A DNA stretch of 64,000 nucleotides, taken from the NCBI GenBank assembly GCA_902583445.1, contig CACHVZ010000005.1, positions 1 to 64,000 on the forward strand, written 5' to 3'. Positions 8,150 to 18,906 of this stretch are shown in pieces. The notes beneath the pieces were generated by a model. The model was not told the DNA's origin. It was given only the letters and a program-made list of their open reading frames with translations, and did not search any database. Numbering within the stretch: the stretch's first letter is position 1; every line of letters starts with the position of its first letter. Both the position numbers and the translations under genes were made by a program. The stretch is from an uncultured Bacteroidota bacterium (GTDB lineage Bacteria > Bacteroidota > Bacteroidia > Flavobacteriales > Flavobacteriaceae).

Positions 8150-8263
8150 TTTTATATTTAAATTATTACATGAACTCTTATTAAACTTTAATTCAATATT
8201 ATTTATATCTTAAATTTTGATTTATAATCTCATTACATTTTTATAATAAGATACTTAAACAGA

Positions 8264-8301
8264 TATTGGGGGTGTTTTGTTTAGACTGTTTTTATTGGGG
8301 G
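8264..8301 (+). repeat. Direct repeat TATTGGGGG, 29 bp apart
   Basis: TATTGGGGG occurs at 8264-8272 and again at 8293-8301 in a region otherwise very poor in G. The spacing (29 bp start to start, nearly three helical turns) would suit a dimeric regulator, but no known site is recognised. Confidence 0.45.
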
Positions 8302-8380
8302 AATATTTTTTTATTTTCTAGATATAATAATTCAAAACTCAAAATAATTTCGTGGTCTTTTTAAGCTTGAACTTAACCGG

Positions 8381-8414
8381 AATTAAAAAGCTCCAAACCT
8401 GGTAAGTTGGAGCT
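8381..8414 (-). terminator. Terminator-like hairpin, leftward
   Basis: An 8-bp stem AGCTCCAA / TTGGAGCT with a 10-nt loop; read leftward it is followed by TTTTTAATT. No minus-strand gene lies to its right before the SsuD-like gene, so the transcript it would end is unknown. Confidence 0.55.
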
Positions 8415-8437
8415 AGATTTAATAAGTCAGATTATTC

Positions 8438-8468
8438 TAAAAAAAGTAAAATGCCCTAAGAAAGGGCA
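8438..8468 (-). terminator. Second terminator-like hairpin, leftward
   Basis: A 6-bp stem TGCCCT / AGGGCA (8452-8457 with 8463-8468), followed leftward by ATTTTACTTTTTTT. It is only about 25 bp from the first hairpin and has the same polarity. Confidence 0.5.
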
Positions 8469-8570
8469 AGTGTCATATTCTTAATTAATATGAAAAGCAT
8501 TCAAAATTAATTATATGTTTGTATGTAGTTATTATATAAACTTTATGGCTTTGTTAAAAAACCTTTATCA

Positions 8571-9719
8571 ATGAACTCTAAAAACCCAAAAGATACTGAC
8601 GGGGCAGAGATTTCTTGGTTTGCTCCTCTTTGTGATGGTGATGATGACTTTTTAGGAAACAGAAACCCTGACTATAAAAGTACTTGGGAAAACACGTCTG
8701 AAATTGTAAAAACTGCTGATGAACTTGGGTTTAGAAACGTTTTATGTCCATCTTCATACCAAGTTGGTCAAGATACATTGTCTTTTGTTGCAGGAATGGC
8801 TCCAATTACAAAACAGATTAATTTTTTAGCAGCTATTCGCTGTGGAGAGGTTCATCCACCAATGCTTGCAAGAAGTATAGCAACACTAGACCACATGCTT
8901 AAGGGTAGATTAACTATTAATATAATATCATCGGACCTTCCAGGGAACGAGCTGGACTCTTCTGAAAGATATGCTCGCTCTCGAGAGGTCATTGAAATTT
9001 TAAAACAAGCATGGAATAAAGACAGAATAGAGTTTAATGGAAAATATTATAAACTAAGTCTGCCTACAGACCCTGTCAAGCCCTATCAACAAAATGGAGG
9101 CCCTCTTCTCTATTTTGGAGGGTATTCACCTGCAGGTGTTGACTTATGCGCAGAACATTGCGATGTTTATTTGATGTGGCCAGAAACAGAAGATAAATTA
9201 CAAGGGCTTATGAATACAATGACACTTAAAGCTTCAGATTATGGACGCACCGTTCAGTTTGGATTAAGAGTTCATGTAATTGTTAGAGAGACGGAGAAAG
9301 AAGCAAGAGATTACGCCAATAACCTTTTATCAAAACTAGACTTAGATCATGGGCTAAATATTAAAAATCGAGCACAAGATCAGAATTCATTAGGAGTAGC
9401 TCGTCAATCACAGATGCGAAATGAATCAGATAACGAATATTATGTTGAGCCACACCTATGGACTGGAATAGGGCTGGCTAGGTCTGGTTGTGGGGCAGCT
9501 ATTGTTGGAACCCCAGATCAAATTTTAAATAAATTGAAACGCTATATGGAAATGGGCATAAGGTCCTTCATATTATCAGGTTACCCTCATCAGCAAGAAT
9601 GTGAGCTTTTTGCTCAACATGTTTTGCCTCAGTTAAAAACAATTTCACTACCTGAAGTTTTTAACAGACGAATTAATGAAACTCCAAACACTCCACTGGG
9701 AAAGGGAGAAAGAAAGTAG
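8571..9719 (+). CDS. LLM-class flavin-dependent monooxygenase (SsuD-like)
   Basis: 382-residue TIM-barrel oxidoreductase of the bacterial luciferase / alkanesulfonate monooxygenase group, which uses FMNH2 from a separate reductase to oxidise its substrate. The SsuD-like order is visible: ISWFAPLCDGD at the N-terminus, GFRNVLCPSSYQVGQDTLSF, FLAAIRCGEVHPPMLARSIATLDHMLKGRLTINIISSD, SSERYARSREVIEIL and the C-terminal IVGTPDQILNKLKRYMEMGIRSFILSGYPH. The position of the SsuD active-site Cys54 (in GLWCED-type motifs) appears to be Gly here, so the substrate need not be an alkanesulfonate. It is 3 nt upstream of a sodium-solute symporter gene, suggesting one uptake-and-oxidation unit. A free flavin reductase is not adjacent; one occurs at 20009. 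Confidence 0.88.
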   Translation: MNSKNPKDTDGAEISWFAPLCDGDDDFLGNRNPDYKSTWENTSEIVKTADELGFRNVLCPSSYQVGQDTLSFVAGMAPITKQINFLAAIRCGEVHPPMLARSIATLDHMLKGRLTINIISSDLPGNELDSSERYARSREVIEILKQAWNKDRIEFNGKYYKLSLPTDPVKPYQQNGGPLLYFGGYSPAGVDLCAEHCDVYLMWPETEDKLQGLMNTMTLKASDYGRTVQFGLRVHVIVRETEKEARDYANNLLSKLDLDHGLNIKNRAQDQNSLGVARQSQMRNESDNEYYVEPHLWTGIGLARSGCGAAIVGTPDQILNKLKRYMEMGIRSFILSGYPHQQECELFAQHVLPQLKTISLPEVFNRRINETPNTPLGKGERK

Positions 9720-9722
9720 ATT

Positions 9723-11264
9723 ATGGTCGATTTTATAATTGTCTTGTTTTATTTTTTTTTAATTATGATCATAGCCCTCACAGGTAAAGTTAAAGCAGAT
9801 AGCTCAGCAGACGAGTATTTTTTGAGCTCAAGAAACCTCCCTTGGTATTCAATTGCTTTATCAACCATTGCAACAAACATTCAGGGATATCAGTTTCTTG
9901 GAATGATGGGTTCAGCATATTTATTTGGCCTCGCCCAAGCAAATCTTGAAATTAATGCAGTTCAAGGTATTTTAATCGGTGCCTTTGTTTTTGTACCGCT
10001 TTTTCTAAGAGAAAAGATTACAACAATTACACAGTTTATATCCAAGAGAGTTGGTGAACGAGTTGCCCTTTTTTATTCACTAGCAAACATTGCCCTTTTT
10101 GCAACTGTTACAATTGGAGCTGCGCTTTTTTGGGGAGCTTATGCTGCAGACTTAGTTTTTGGGGAGCAACTATCATTTCTTCATTCGAACAGAATTATTA
10201 GAATAGCATTACTCATTATAATACTTGGAGTGTTCTCTGCTATTTATACTTATCTGGGTGGCTTAAGTGCTGTTGTTAAAACAGATATAATTCAATTTTC
10301 CGTATTAATTATTGGAGGAGCTGTTGTTTGTTTTACTGCTGTAAATCAGCTAGGCGGCTTGGATCAACTGTATATCCAAACCCCTGATAAAATGCACTTG
10401 CACTTACCAGCAGATCATCCAACCCTCCCATGGACACATCTTTTTGGACTGTTTTTGCTTAACATAAATTATTGGTGTGCAAATCAAACTGTAATGCAAA
10501 GAGCCTTAGCTGCAAAGAATGTTAGACATGCTCAAACTGGCTTAATAGCAGGAGGTGTAATCAAATATATAATGGCGGTGATAATTATTATTCCAGGTAT
10601 AGCTCTTTATGGAATTCTTGGTGACACCCTAGGCGAGCCAGACATGGCATTTCCATATATTGTCAACACCTATTTACCGGTTGGTATAAAAGGTATAATA
10701 TTATGTGGATTATTTGCGTCGCTTATGAGTACAGTAGACTCTACTTTTAACTCACTGGCTACTTTGTGGTCAACTGATATCTATTCAAAATATATTAACA
10801 AACAAGCTAAGGATAAAGAAAAAATAAAGGCAGGTCAAAAAGCCATACTATTTAGCCTAGGCACTGCTCTTGTAATGGGGTTTGTTTTATTATATCTAAA
10901 GTTTGATGACCCTAATTCGGCCTTTACCCACACCTTAAATAATTTACGCTATTATATAAATTGTGGAATAGTAGTTTTGATATGTAGTGCTGTAGTTTTA
11001 TTAAAACCAAACCGAAACATAGTTCTTTTTGCATTCATCGCTACACTTCCACTAAATATCGCTCTGCAACTTTTTATGCCAGAAATGAATTATTTTGTAA
11101 GGGCCTTTTGGGTAATTATAATAGGGTTATTTATCACAATAATTGGTAGCATGGGTAAACTAAACTCATTACTAGCATTATTTCAACCTGCAGATAAATA
11201 TAGCAGAAACTGGGGATGGGCATTAGCAATCACACTAGTCTTATTACATATAGTTTTTCATTAA
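9723..11264 (+). CDS. Sodium:solute symporter (SSS family)
   Basis: Inner-membrane protein of 513 residues with about 13-14 hydrophobic helices from residue 1 onwards. Family signatures include the N-terminal block SADEYFLSSRNLPWYSIALSTIATNIQGYQFLG and the helix with YTYLGGLSAVVKTDIIQF, which is the SSS core motif (TaYGGLrAVvwTDviQ-like), plus GLFASLMSTVDSTFNSLATLWSTDIYSKY, the usual Na2-site region. The transported solute cannot be read from sequence; family members carry sugars, proline, pantothenate or carboxylates. It sits between the SsuD-like monooxygenase (3-nt gap) and the omega-amidase-like gene (21-nt gap), so an organic sulfur or nitrogen compound is a reasonable guess. Confidence 0.9.
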   Translation: MVDFIIVLFYFFLIMIIALTGKVKADSSADEYFLSSRNLPWYSIALSTIATNIQGYQFLGMMGSAYLFGLAQANLEINAVQGILIGAFVFVPLFLREKITTITQFISKRVGERVALFYSLANIALFATVTIGAALFWGAYAADLVFGEQLSFLHSNRIIRIALLIIILGVFSAIYTYLGGLSAVVKTDIIQFSVLIIGGAVVCFTAVNQLGGLDQLYIQTPDKMHLHLPADHPTLPWTHLFGLFLLNINYWCANQTVMQRALAAKNVRHAQTGLIAGGVIKYIMAVIIIIPGIALYGILGDTLGEPDMAFPYIVNTYLPVGIKGIILCGLFASLMSTVDSTFNSLATLWSTDIYSKYINKQAKDKEKIKAGQKAILFSLGTALVMGFVLLYLKFDDPNSAFTHTLNNLRYYINCGIVVLICSAVVLLKPNRNIVLFAFIATLPLNIALQLFMPEMNYFVRAFWVIIIGLFITIIGSMGKLNSLLALFQPADKYSRNWGWALAITLVLLHIVFH

Positions 11265-11285
11265 GATTTTAATTAGATTTAGTTT

Positions 11286-12062
11286 ATGAGTAATAAAATA
11301 AAGATCGCCATTATTCAAACTAGTATATACTGGGAACATACTGAAAAAAATTTAAACAAGTATGATTTATTGATTGAACAAGTCGAAGAAAAAACTAGGA
11401 TTATTCTTTTTCCTGAAATGTTTAACACTGGTTTTAGTATGCGGATTAGTAAAATCTCTGAAACCATGCAAGGAAAAACTGTTTCATGGTTAAAAACAAA
11501 TGCTGTAAAAAAGAACGCAGCAATTGTCGCAAGTTTAGCTATTAAAGAAGGAAAAAAAGTTTTTAATAGACTCATATGGGCACACCCAAATGGAAAACTT
11601 GATTATTATGACAAAAGACACACATTTACACTTGCGGGTGAAAGCAAATTTTATTCAAAAGGTAAAACCAATAAAGTAATAAATTTCATGGGGTGGAAAT
11701 TTTTACCACAAATATGCTATGACTTAAGATTTCCTGTTTGGTCTAGAAACACATTGAATTACGATGTTCTGTTATACATAGCTAATTGGCCAAAGCCAAG
11801 AATTTCTCACTGGAACAAACTTCTTGTAGCACGAGCGATAGAGAACATGTCTTATTGTATCGGAGTAAATATTGTTGGTAAAGATATTGAGAATGAATAC
11901 TCCGGAGACTCTTGTGTAATTAATCCTAATGGAGAGTTGTGCACTACAAAAACAGACAAAGAGAAAATTATATATTGTGAATTGAAAAAAGACAATGTAA
12001 ATGATTGCAGGACAAAATTAAACTTTTTAGATGATAAAGATGATTTTATAATAAATCTTTAA
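11286..12062 (+). CDS. Carbon-nitrogen hydrolase, omega-amidase-like
   Basis: 258-residue nitrilase-superfamily enzyme with the complete Glu-Lys-Cys triad: E44 in FPEMFNTGF, K110 in YDKRH and C144 in ICYDLRFPVWSRN. The surrounding motifs match the YafV/Nit2 omega-amidase branch, which hydrolyses alpha-ketoglutaramate and alpha-ketosuccinamate left by glutamine/asparagine transamination. No signal peptide, so cytoplasmic. It follows the SSS transporter by 21 nt on the same strand and is probably the last gene of that unit. Omega-amidase activity itself is a family-level inference. Confidence 0.88.
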   Translation: MSNKIKIAIIQTSIYWEHTEKNLNKYDLLIEQVEEKTRIILFPEMFNTGFSMRISKISETMQGKTVSWLKTNAVKKNAAIVASLAIKEGKKVFNRLIWAHPNGKLDYYDKRHTFTLAGESKFYSKGKTNKVINFMGWKFLPQICYDLRFPVWSRNTLNYDVLLYIANWPKPRISHWNKLLVARAIENMSYCIGVNIVGKDIENEYSGDSCVINPNGELCTTKTDKEKIIYCELKKDNVNDCRTKLNFLDDKDDFIINL

Positions 12063-12087
12063 AAAGTTTAGCTTATAGTTTTTTGTC

Positions 12088-12118
12088 AGTTTTAATTGTA
12101 ACCAAAATTAAAACTTTT
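12088..12118 (+). terminator. AT-rich inverted repeat after the amidase gene
   Basis: A 10-bp perfect stem AGTTTTAATT (12088-12097) with AATTAAAACT (12106-12115) and an 8-nt loop, followed by TTT. It is 26 nt past the amidase stop. Weak as a terminator because the stem is almost all A:T; it could instead be a regulator site upstream of katG. Confidence 0.4.
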
Positions 12119-12146
12119 AACTATAAAATTTTACTATGTAGATTAA

Positions 12147-14390
<2,244 letters not shown>

Positions 14391-14465
14391 ACTTTTAGAT
14401 AAAAAACAGGTCCAAACGGTACTATGAAACAATTTTCATAAGTTAATTGATTGTTTTGTGCACAA

Positions 14466-14494
14466 GCTAGGCTTTTAAGCTCTAGACCTTTTTT
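14466..14494 (+). terminator. Probable katG terminator
   Basis: CTAGGCT pairs with AGC-T-CTAG (one bulged T) across a short loop, followed after 4 nt by six T. It begins about 75 nt after the katG stop codon. Confidence 0.5.
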
Positions 14495-14540
14495 AAATTT
14501 AATAATTCTTTATATTTATCGTTCTTAAAAAAATATTATT

Positions 14541-16565
14541 ATGAAAAACAAATTATCATACTTTTTGTTGGTTTCTCTTTTTTTAATTTCACTCGATACT
14601 GTTAAATCACAAGAGTATTATGTAAAGTCAAATCTTGAAAACCTTGAAATTGAAGTAGGAGAGGTTTTTGAGCCATCTACATATGCAGTTGACGAAAATG
14701 GGAAAATTACCGCATGTCCAAATCTTGTATATTATAATAAAAACGGTGCTTTAAACAGAGATGATGGAATAAGCGTTAGTAGAAGAAGCGGTACAATTAG
14801 AGGTGAAGAGCCTGGCAATCATAAAGTTGTTGCTCTATGTTTGGGTCTAACCGATGGCTGGTTAGGTAGAGACTTTGATGTTAAAGTAAGTTATGCACAA
14901 GCCAAAGACCTAATTGTAAAATTAAATTCAGACCAAGTTTTTGTTGGAAGCTATGTTCAGCCTTCCTATGTGATTACGGATAACTATGGATTTACAAGAT
15001 ATGATGCAAACATAAAGGTTGAACCAAGTAATGACAATATTCAGATTGATGCTCTTAATAATATTAAAGCTATTAAGCCAGGAAAAGTTACACTGACGTT
15101 TAGTCTTGACAATGTTCAGGCAACCATCAACTTAAATGTAGTCAAAAACCCCATCAACAACCTTGTACTTTCTTCAGACTTGAACACAGCAAGAACAGGA
15201 GACGTTGTTACATTTAGTACTATAGCTTATGATGATAAAAATAGAATTATTGCGGATTTACCTATAGTTTATTCATATTCAGGAGAGTCATTTGATAAGA
15301 GTAATACTGCTGCAGCTATGATTAGAGATGACGGAAAGTTTGTTGCTGAAACTGCAGGAAAATATCTAATAACGGCAACTGCTGGACAAAGGTCTACGTC
15401 AATTCCTCTTTTGGTATATGATAGGGGAATTCAAAGAGAGGTTATTAATGTAGGAACAGGAATTGTTCAAGAGAGACATACATCTGATTTTTGGGTGTTT
15501 GAGGGTGTTGACAATAGAGACTATGCTGTTTCTGGAACATGGGGTGCAGATGGGACAACTTATTTTTGGGACGTAACTGATCCTGCACAAATTCGTAAAA
15601 TTGACAGTATTAAGGTTGATGCCAGAACAGTAAATGATGTTAAGGTTTCTGAGGATGGAAAAATTTCAGTTATTAGTAGAGAAGGGGCATCCAATAGAAA
15701 GAATGGTATTGTTATTATTGACACAACAAACCCTTATGAGGTCAATATAATTTCTGAGTATACAACAAACCTAACAGGTGGAGTACACAATGTATTTATC
15801 TACGAAAATCATGTATATGCGCTTAGTAACGGTGAGAGGTTTTATGTAATTAATATTGAGGATCCAAGCAATCCTTATGAAGTAGGGATGTTTGAAATAG
15901 GAGAAAAAGGCCAGGCTATTCATGATGTTTGGGTTGAAGAAGGAATTGCATATACCTCAAATTGGAAGCATGGCGTATACATTATCGATGTTGGAAATGG
16001 TGTTGCAGGAGGATCACCAAGTAATCCTGTTGTTATGTCAAATTACAGTTATGAGTCAGGAGCACATCATGCAACATTTCCATTTAAGAGTAAATCTACA
16101 GGTAAATTCTATACAATATTAGGTGATGAAATTTTCCCTCAAGGAATTGATTTATATAGTACAAATGAAACTGCAGGATTCCTTCATTTTGTAGATTTTA
16201 CAGATATTGATAATCCTGTTGAAGTTGCAAGATATGAGCTCCCAGGTCATGGTTCTCATAACTATTGGATAGAAGATGATATCTTATATGTTGCAATGTA
16301 TACAGGTGGTGTTAGAATTGTTGATATTAGCGGAGAACTTATGGGAGATCTGTTTAGACAAGGCAGAGAAATTGGCCATATAAACACAGGTAATGCAAAT
16401 GGCTTTATACCAAATGCAACAATGACATGGGGAGCTCAGCTATACAAAGGACACGTTTTTTACTCAGATCATAATGGAGGAATAGGCTCCTCAAAAGTTT
16501 TACCAATTAAGCCTGATAATTCTAGAATAAATGAATATTTAGATACCCCTAGATTAATAGATTAG
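14541..16565 (+). CDS. Secreted Ig-like / LVIVD-repeat beta-propeller protein
   Basis: 674 residues with a signal peptide (cleavage likely after VKSQ, about residue 23). Residues about 25-300 look like three bacterial Ig-like (BIG2-type) domains (VGEVFEPSTYAVDENG, VFVGSYVQPSYVITDNYG, TARTGDVVTFSTIAYDDKN). From about 325 to the end are LVIVD-type propeller blades such as GIVIIDTTNPYEVNIISEY, FYVINIEDPSNPYEVG and GVYIIDVGN. Several blades carry paired histidines (GVHNV, IHDVW, GAHHATF, GHGSHNYW, YSDHNGG) that could bind metal. The next gene, 2 nt away, is another beta-propeller protein. No enzymatic function is assigned; it is likely a cell-envelope binding or metalloenzyme-like scaffold. Confidence 0.8.
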   Translation: MKNKLSYFLLVSLFLISLDTVKSQEYYVKSNLENLEIEVGEVFEPSTYAVDENGKITACPNLVYYNKNGALNRDDGISVSRRSGTIRGEEPGNHKVVALCLGLTDGWLGRDFDVKVSYAQAKDLIVKLNSDQVFVGSYVQPSYVITDNYGFTRYDANIKVEPSNDNIQIDALNNIKAIKPGKVTLTFSLDNVQATINLNVVKNPINNLVLSSDLNTARTGDVVTFSTIAYDDKNRIIADLPIVYSYSGESFDKSNTAAAMIRDDGKFVAETAGKYLITATAGQRSTSIPLLVYDRGIQREVINVGTGIVQERHTSDFWVFEGVDNRDYAVSGTWGADGTTYFWDVTDPAQIRKIDSIKVDARTVNDVKVSEDGKISVISREGASNRKNGIVIIDTTNPYEVNIISEYTTNLTGGVHNVFIYENHVYALSNGERFYVINIEDPSNPYEVGMFEIGEKGQAIHDVWVEEGIAYTSNWKHGVYIIDVGNGVAGGSPSNPVVMSNYSYESGAHHATFPFKSKSTGKFYTILGDEIFPQGIDLYSTNETAGFLHFVDFTDIDNPVEVARYELPGHGSHNYWIEDDILYVAMYTGGVRIVDISGELMGDLFRQGREIGHINTGNANGFIPNATMTWGAQLYKGHVFYSDHNGGIGSSKVLPIKPDNSRINEYLDTPRLID

Positions 16566-16567
16566 CT

Positions 16568-17614
16568 ATGTATAGAATTTTTATTGCACTTCTTTTTATT
16601 AATTTTTGCTACTCTCAGAGCTACTACGTTTATGTTGCAGCAGAGTCTGATGACACTGTTTCAGTATTAAAATTTGATGGTGATAATTTTGAAGAAACAG
16701 ATAAGGTTACTGTGGGTATTATGCCAACTGAAAATGAAGGACCTCATGGAATTACTATAGACCCATTAGGTAAATATTGGTACCTAACTCTAGCTCATGG
16801 AAGTCCAAACGGCTCATTAGTTAAATATTCAACCGAAAATAATGAACCTTTATCAAAAGTAGAGCTGGGACTTTTTCCAGCAACAATGCAGATATCGCCA
16901 AAAACAGGCCTTTTATATGCTGCTAATTTCAATCTTCATGGCTTGATGCGAACCAGTACTGTGTCTGTAGTAGATCCTGAAAACATGGTAGAAATAACAA
17001 AAATAAAAACAGGGATAATGCCTCACGGATCTAGAATCTCTATTGACGGAACAACTCATTATTCTGTAGCTATGATGTCTGGTGAACTATTTGAAATCGA
17101 CGCTTTAGACTTATCTGTTAAAAGAATATTAAGCCTAGATAATAATAGCAATTATAGAAATGCTATGCACCACTCTAAGGTAAAACCAACATGGGTCACG
17201 CCACATCCAAACGGAAAGAAATTATATATAGCTGGAAATGGTTCGGATGAAATATTTGTTGTTGATTTAGAGTCATTTTCAGTTGAAGATAAATTAAGTT
17301 CGGGAAAGGGTCCATACAACCTGGCTATTTCACCAGATGGAAAGATTTTATTGGCTACTCTTAAATCAGAAGGAGCTGTTTCAATATGGTCTTTAAAAAA
17401 CAATAAACTTCTGAAAAAAATTAAAAATACAACCAGTATTCCTCATGGTGTTGTTATTTCACCTGATAATAAATACGCCTTTGTATCTGTCGAGGGAGTT
17501 GGTGGAGACCCTGGAAAAGTAGACGTAATAAACCTTGAAACTTTATCTCTTCAAGGATCGATTAATGTCGGAAAACAGGCAGGAGGAATAGCTTTCTGGA
17601 AAATAGAACAATAG
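16568..17614 (+). CDS. Secreted YVTN-family beta-propeller protein
   Basis: 348 residues with an N-terminal signal (MYRIFIALLFINFCYSQ). It contains repeated YVTN/lactonase-like blades: YVYVAAESDDTVSVLKFDG, HGITIDPLGKYWYLTLAHG, KLYIAGNGSDEIFVVDLES, PYNLAISPDGKILLATL, HGVVISPDNKYAFVSVEG. Conserved PHG triplets recur between blades. Members of this fold include quinohaemoprotein-like, nitrous-oxide-reductase-like and gluconolactonase-like proteins, none of which can be claimed here. It is 2 nt from the LVIVD protein and 12 nt from the aminotransferase, so the three genes form an operon. Confidence 0.82.
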   Translation: MYRIFIALLFINFCYSQSYYVYVAAESDDTVSVLKFDGDNFEETDKVTVGIMPTENEGPHGITIDPLGKYWYLTLAHGSPNGSLVKYSTENNEPLSKVELGLFPATMQISPKTGLLYAANFNLHGLMRTSTVSVVDPENMVEITKIKTGIMPHGSRISIDGTTHYSVAMMSGELFEIDALDLSVKRILSLDNNSNYRNAMHHSKVKPTWVTPHPNGKKLYIAGNGSDEIFVVDLESFSVEDKLSSGKGPYNLAISPDGKILLATLKSEGAVSIWSLKNNKLLKKIKNTTSIPHGVVISPDNKYAFVSVEGVGGDPGKVDVINLETLSLQGSINVGKQAGGIAFWKIEQ

Positions 17615-17626
17615 TAACTTTACTAA

Positions 17627-18838
17627 ATGATCAATTCTTCCGAAATAAGAGACTTTTTCCCTTCTATTGGAAGAGTTGATCATAATAATAATCAAATAAT
17701 TTACTTAGATGGTCCGGGTGGAACACAAGTTCCAATTCAAGTAATTGAAGCCATTTCACAATATTACATAAGATCAAATGCTAATACTCATGGTGAGTTT
17801 ATAACTAGTCAAGAGACTGATAAAGTAATGGATGATTTAAGGCTAAAAATGTCAGAATTTCTTGGCTCAAATAGTCCTGAGACAATATCGATTGGACAAA
17901 ACATGACATCTTTGAATTATAGTCTTGCTAGAGCTTTATCTAAAAAATTTAATTCAGGAGATGAGGTTATTATAACTGAATTAGATCATGAGGCTAATAG
18001 GGGTCCGTGGAAAGTTCTTGAGGAGGCGGGTGTTAAATTAATTGAGGTAAGCCTGCTTAAAAATGGAGAGCTTGATTATGAAGATTTTAGAAATAAGATT
18101 AACGATAAAACAGTAATGGTTTGTATGGGTATGTCGTCAAACGCCCTAGGAACTCTGAATGACTTTAAGTTAGTCAAATCTTTTCTTCCAGAAAACTGCT
18201 TGTTCTTGCTAGATGCTGTACACTTTGCTCCTCATTTCTCAATCAATGTAAATGAGCTTGGATGTGATTTCCTATTGTGCTCTGCCTATAAGTTCTATGG
18301 GCCACATGTTGGCTTTCTCTATTCCAGACCAGGATTATTAGAAAAATTAAAAACTGATCGTTTAGTAGTTCAAGATCAAAGAGCACCATTTATAATCGAG
18401 ACAGGTACTCTAAATCATGCTGCTTGTGCAGGAGTGTCGGCTGCAATTGACTTTATCACTAACATAGGAGGGGGTAATTCATCTAGAGATAAATTAATAG
18501 ATGCATTTTCTAAAATAAGCAGCCATGAATTCGCACTTGCCAAACAGCTTTATGAATCTATAAATAGTTTAAATAAGGTTAATGTCGTTGGTAAAGATTT
18601 TTCAGATACCAAAAGAACACCAACTGTATCATTTGTTCACTCTGATTATACGCCTCAAGAAATATGTAAGGCTCTTGCCTCAGACAATATATGTGCTTGG
18701 GACGGGCACTTCTATGCTTTGAAAGCAATTCAAATACTTGGGCTAGAGCAGAAAGGTGGTGTAACAAGACTTGGGGTTTCTTTATATAATACTAAGGAAG
18801 AGATTGAAAGAGCGGTCTCGGTTATTTCAAAATTATAG
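17627..18838 (+). CDS. Class V aminotransferase, cysteine-desulfurase-like (VC1184 type)
   Basis: 403-residue PLP enzyme of fold type I. The N-terminal YLDGPGGTQVP followed by SNANTHGEF matches the TIGR01976 (VC1184) branch of the cysteine desulfurase / isopenicillin epimerase family. The PLP Lys lies in CSAYKFYGPHVGFLY, preceded by the LLDAVHFAPH strand carrying the PLP Asp and the ring-stacking region ITELDHEANRGPW. It is cytoplasmic, unlike its two secreted operon partners, so the link is regulatory or metabolic rather than structural. Substrate unknown; a SufS/IscS role in Fe-S biogenesis is unlikely because no suf genes are adjacent. Its 3' end abuts a Stealth-like gene remnant on the opposite strand. 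Confidence 0.88.
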   Translation: MINSSEIRDFFPSIGRVDHNNNQIIYLDGPGGTQVPIQVIEAISQYYIRSNANTHGEFITSQETDKVMDDLRLKMSEFLGSNSPETISIGQNMTSLNYSLARALSKKFNSGDEVIITELDHEANRGPWKVLEEAGVKLIEVSLLKNGELDYEDFRNKINDKTVMVCMGMSSNALGTLNDFKLVKSFLPENCLFLLDAVHFAPHFSINVNELGCDFLLCSAYKFYGPHVGFLYSRPGLLEKLKTDRLVVQDQRAPFIIETGTLNHAACAGVSAAIDFITNIGGGNSSRDKLIDAFSKISSHEFALAKQLYESINSLNKVNVVGKDFSDTKRTPTVSFVHSDYTPQEICKALASDNICAWDGHFYALKAIQILGLEQKGGVTRLGVSLYNTKEEIERAVSVISKL

Positions 18839-18906
18839 CCTTTAGTCCTTTTATATTCATCATCAGATCCGTCAACCCAAGCAATAACTGTGTCTAAGCT
18901 TCTCAT
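18839..18906 (-). pseudogene. 5' remnant of a Stealth-type capsule phosphotransferase gene
   Basis: On the minus strand an ATG at 18906 starts a frame whose first residues read LDTVIAWVDGSDDEYKR after MRS. This closely resembles conserved region 1 of Stealth proteins (IDxVxTWVDGSD), which are hexose-1-phosphate transferases making capsule-like polymers. The frame stays open to a TGA at 18730, but beyond codon 22 it is only the antisense of the aminotransferase and shows no similarity. The ATG directly follows the XRE stop codon (TAAATG), as if once co-transcribed. It looks like the stump of a gene lost by deletion. The identification rests on about 17 residues. Confidence 0.5.

Larger units (their letters stand above)
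8150..8570. other. 421-bp non-coding region between divergent genes
   Basis: No credible gene is seen. It should contain the promoters of the mini-CDGSH gene (leftward) and the SsuD-like gene (rightward). It also holds a direct repeat TATTGGGGG (8264 and 8293) and two hairpins whose T-runs point leftward (8381-8414 and 8438-8468), described separately. No -7 box of good quality was found for either gene. Confidence 0.7.

Noticed and set aside
12088-12118. OxyR or PerR operator upstream of katG
   Set aside because: The inverted repeat is almost purely A:T and closer to the amidase stop; it does not match either regulator's known site well enough.
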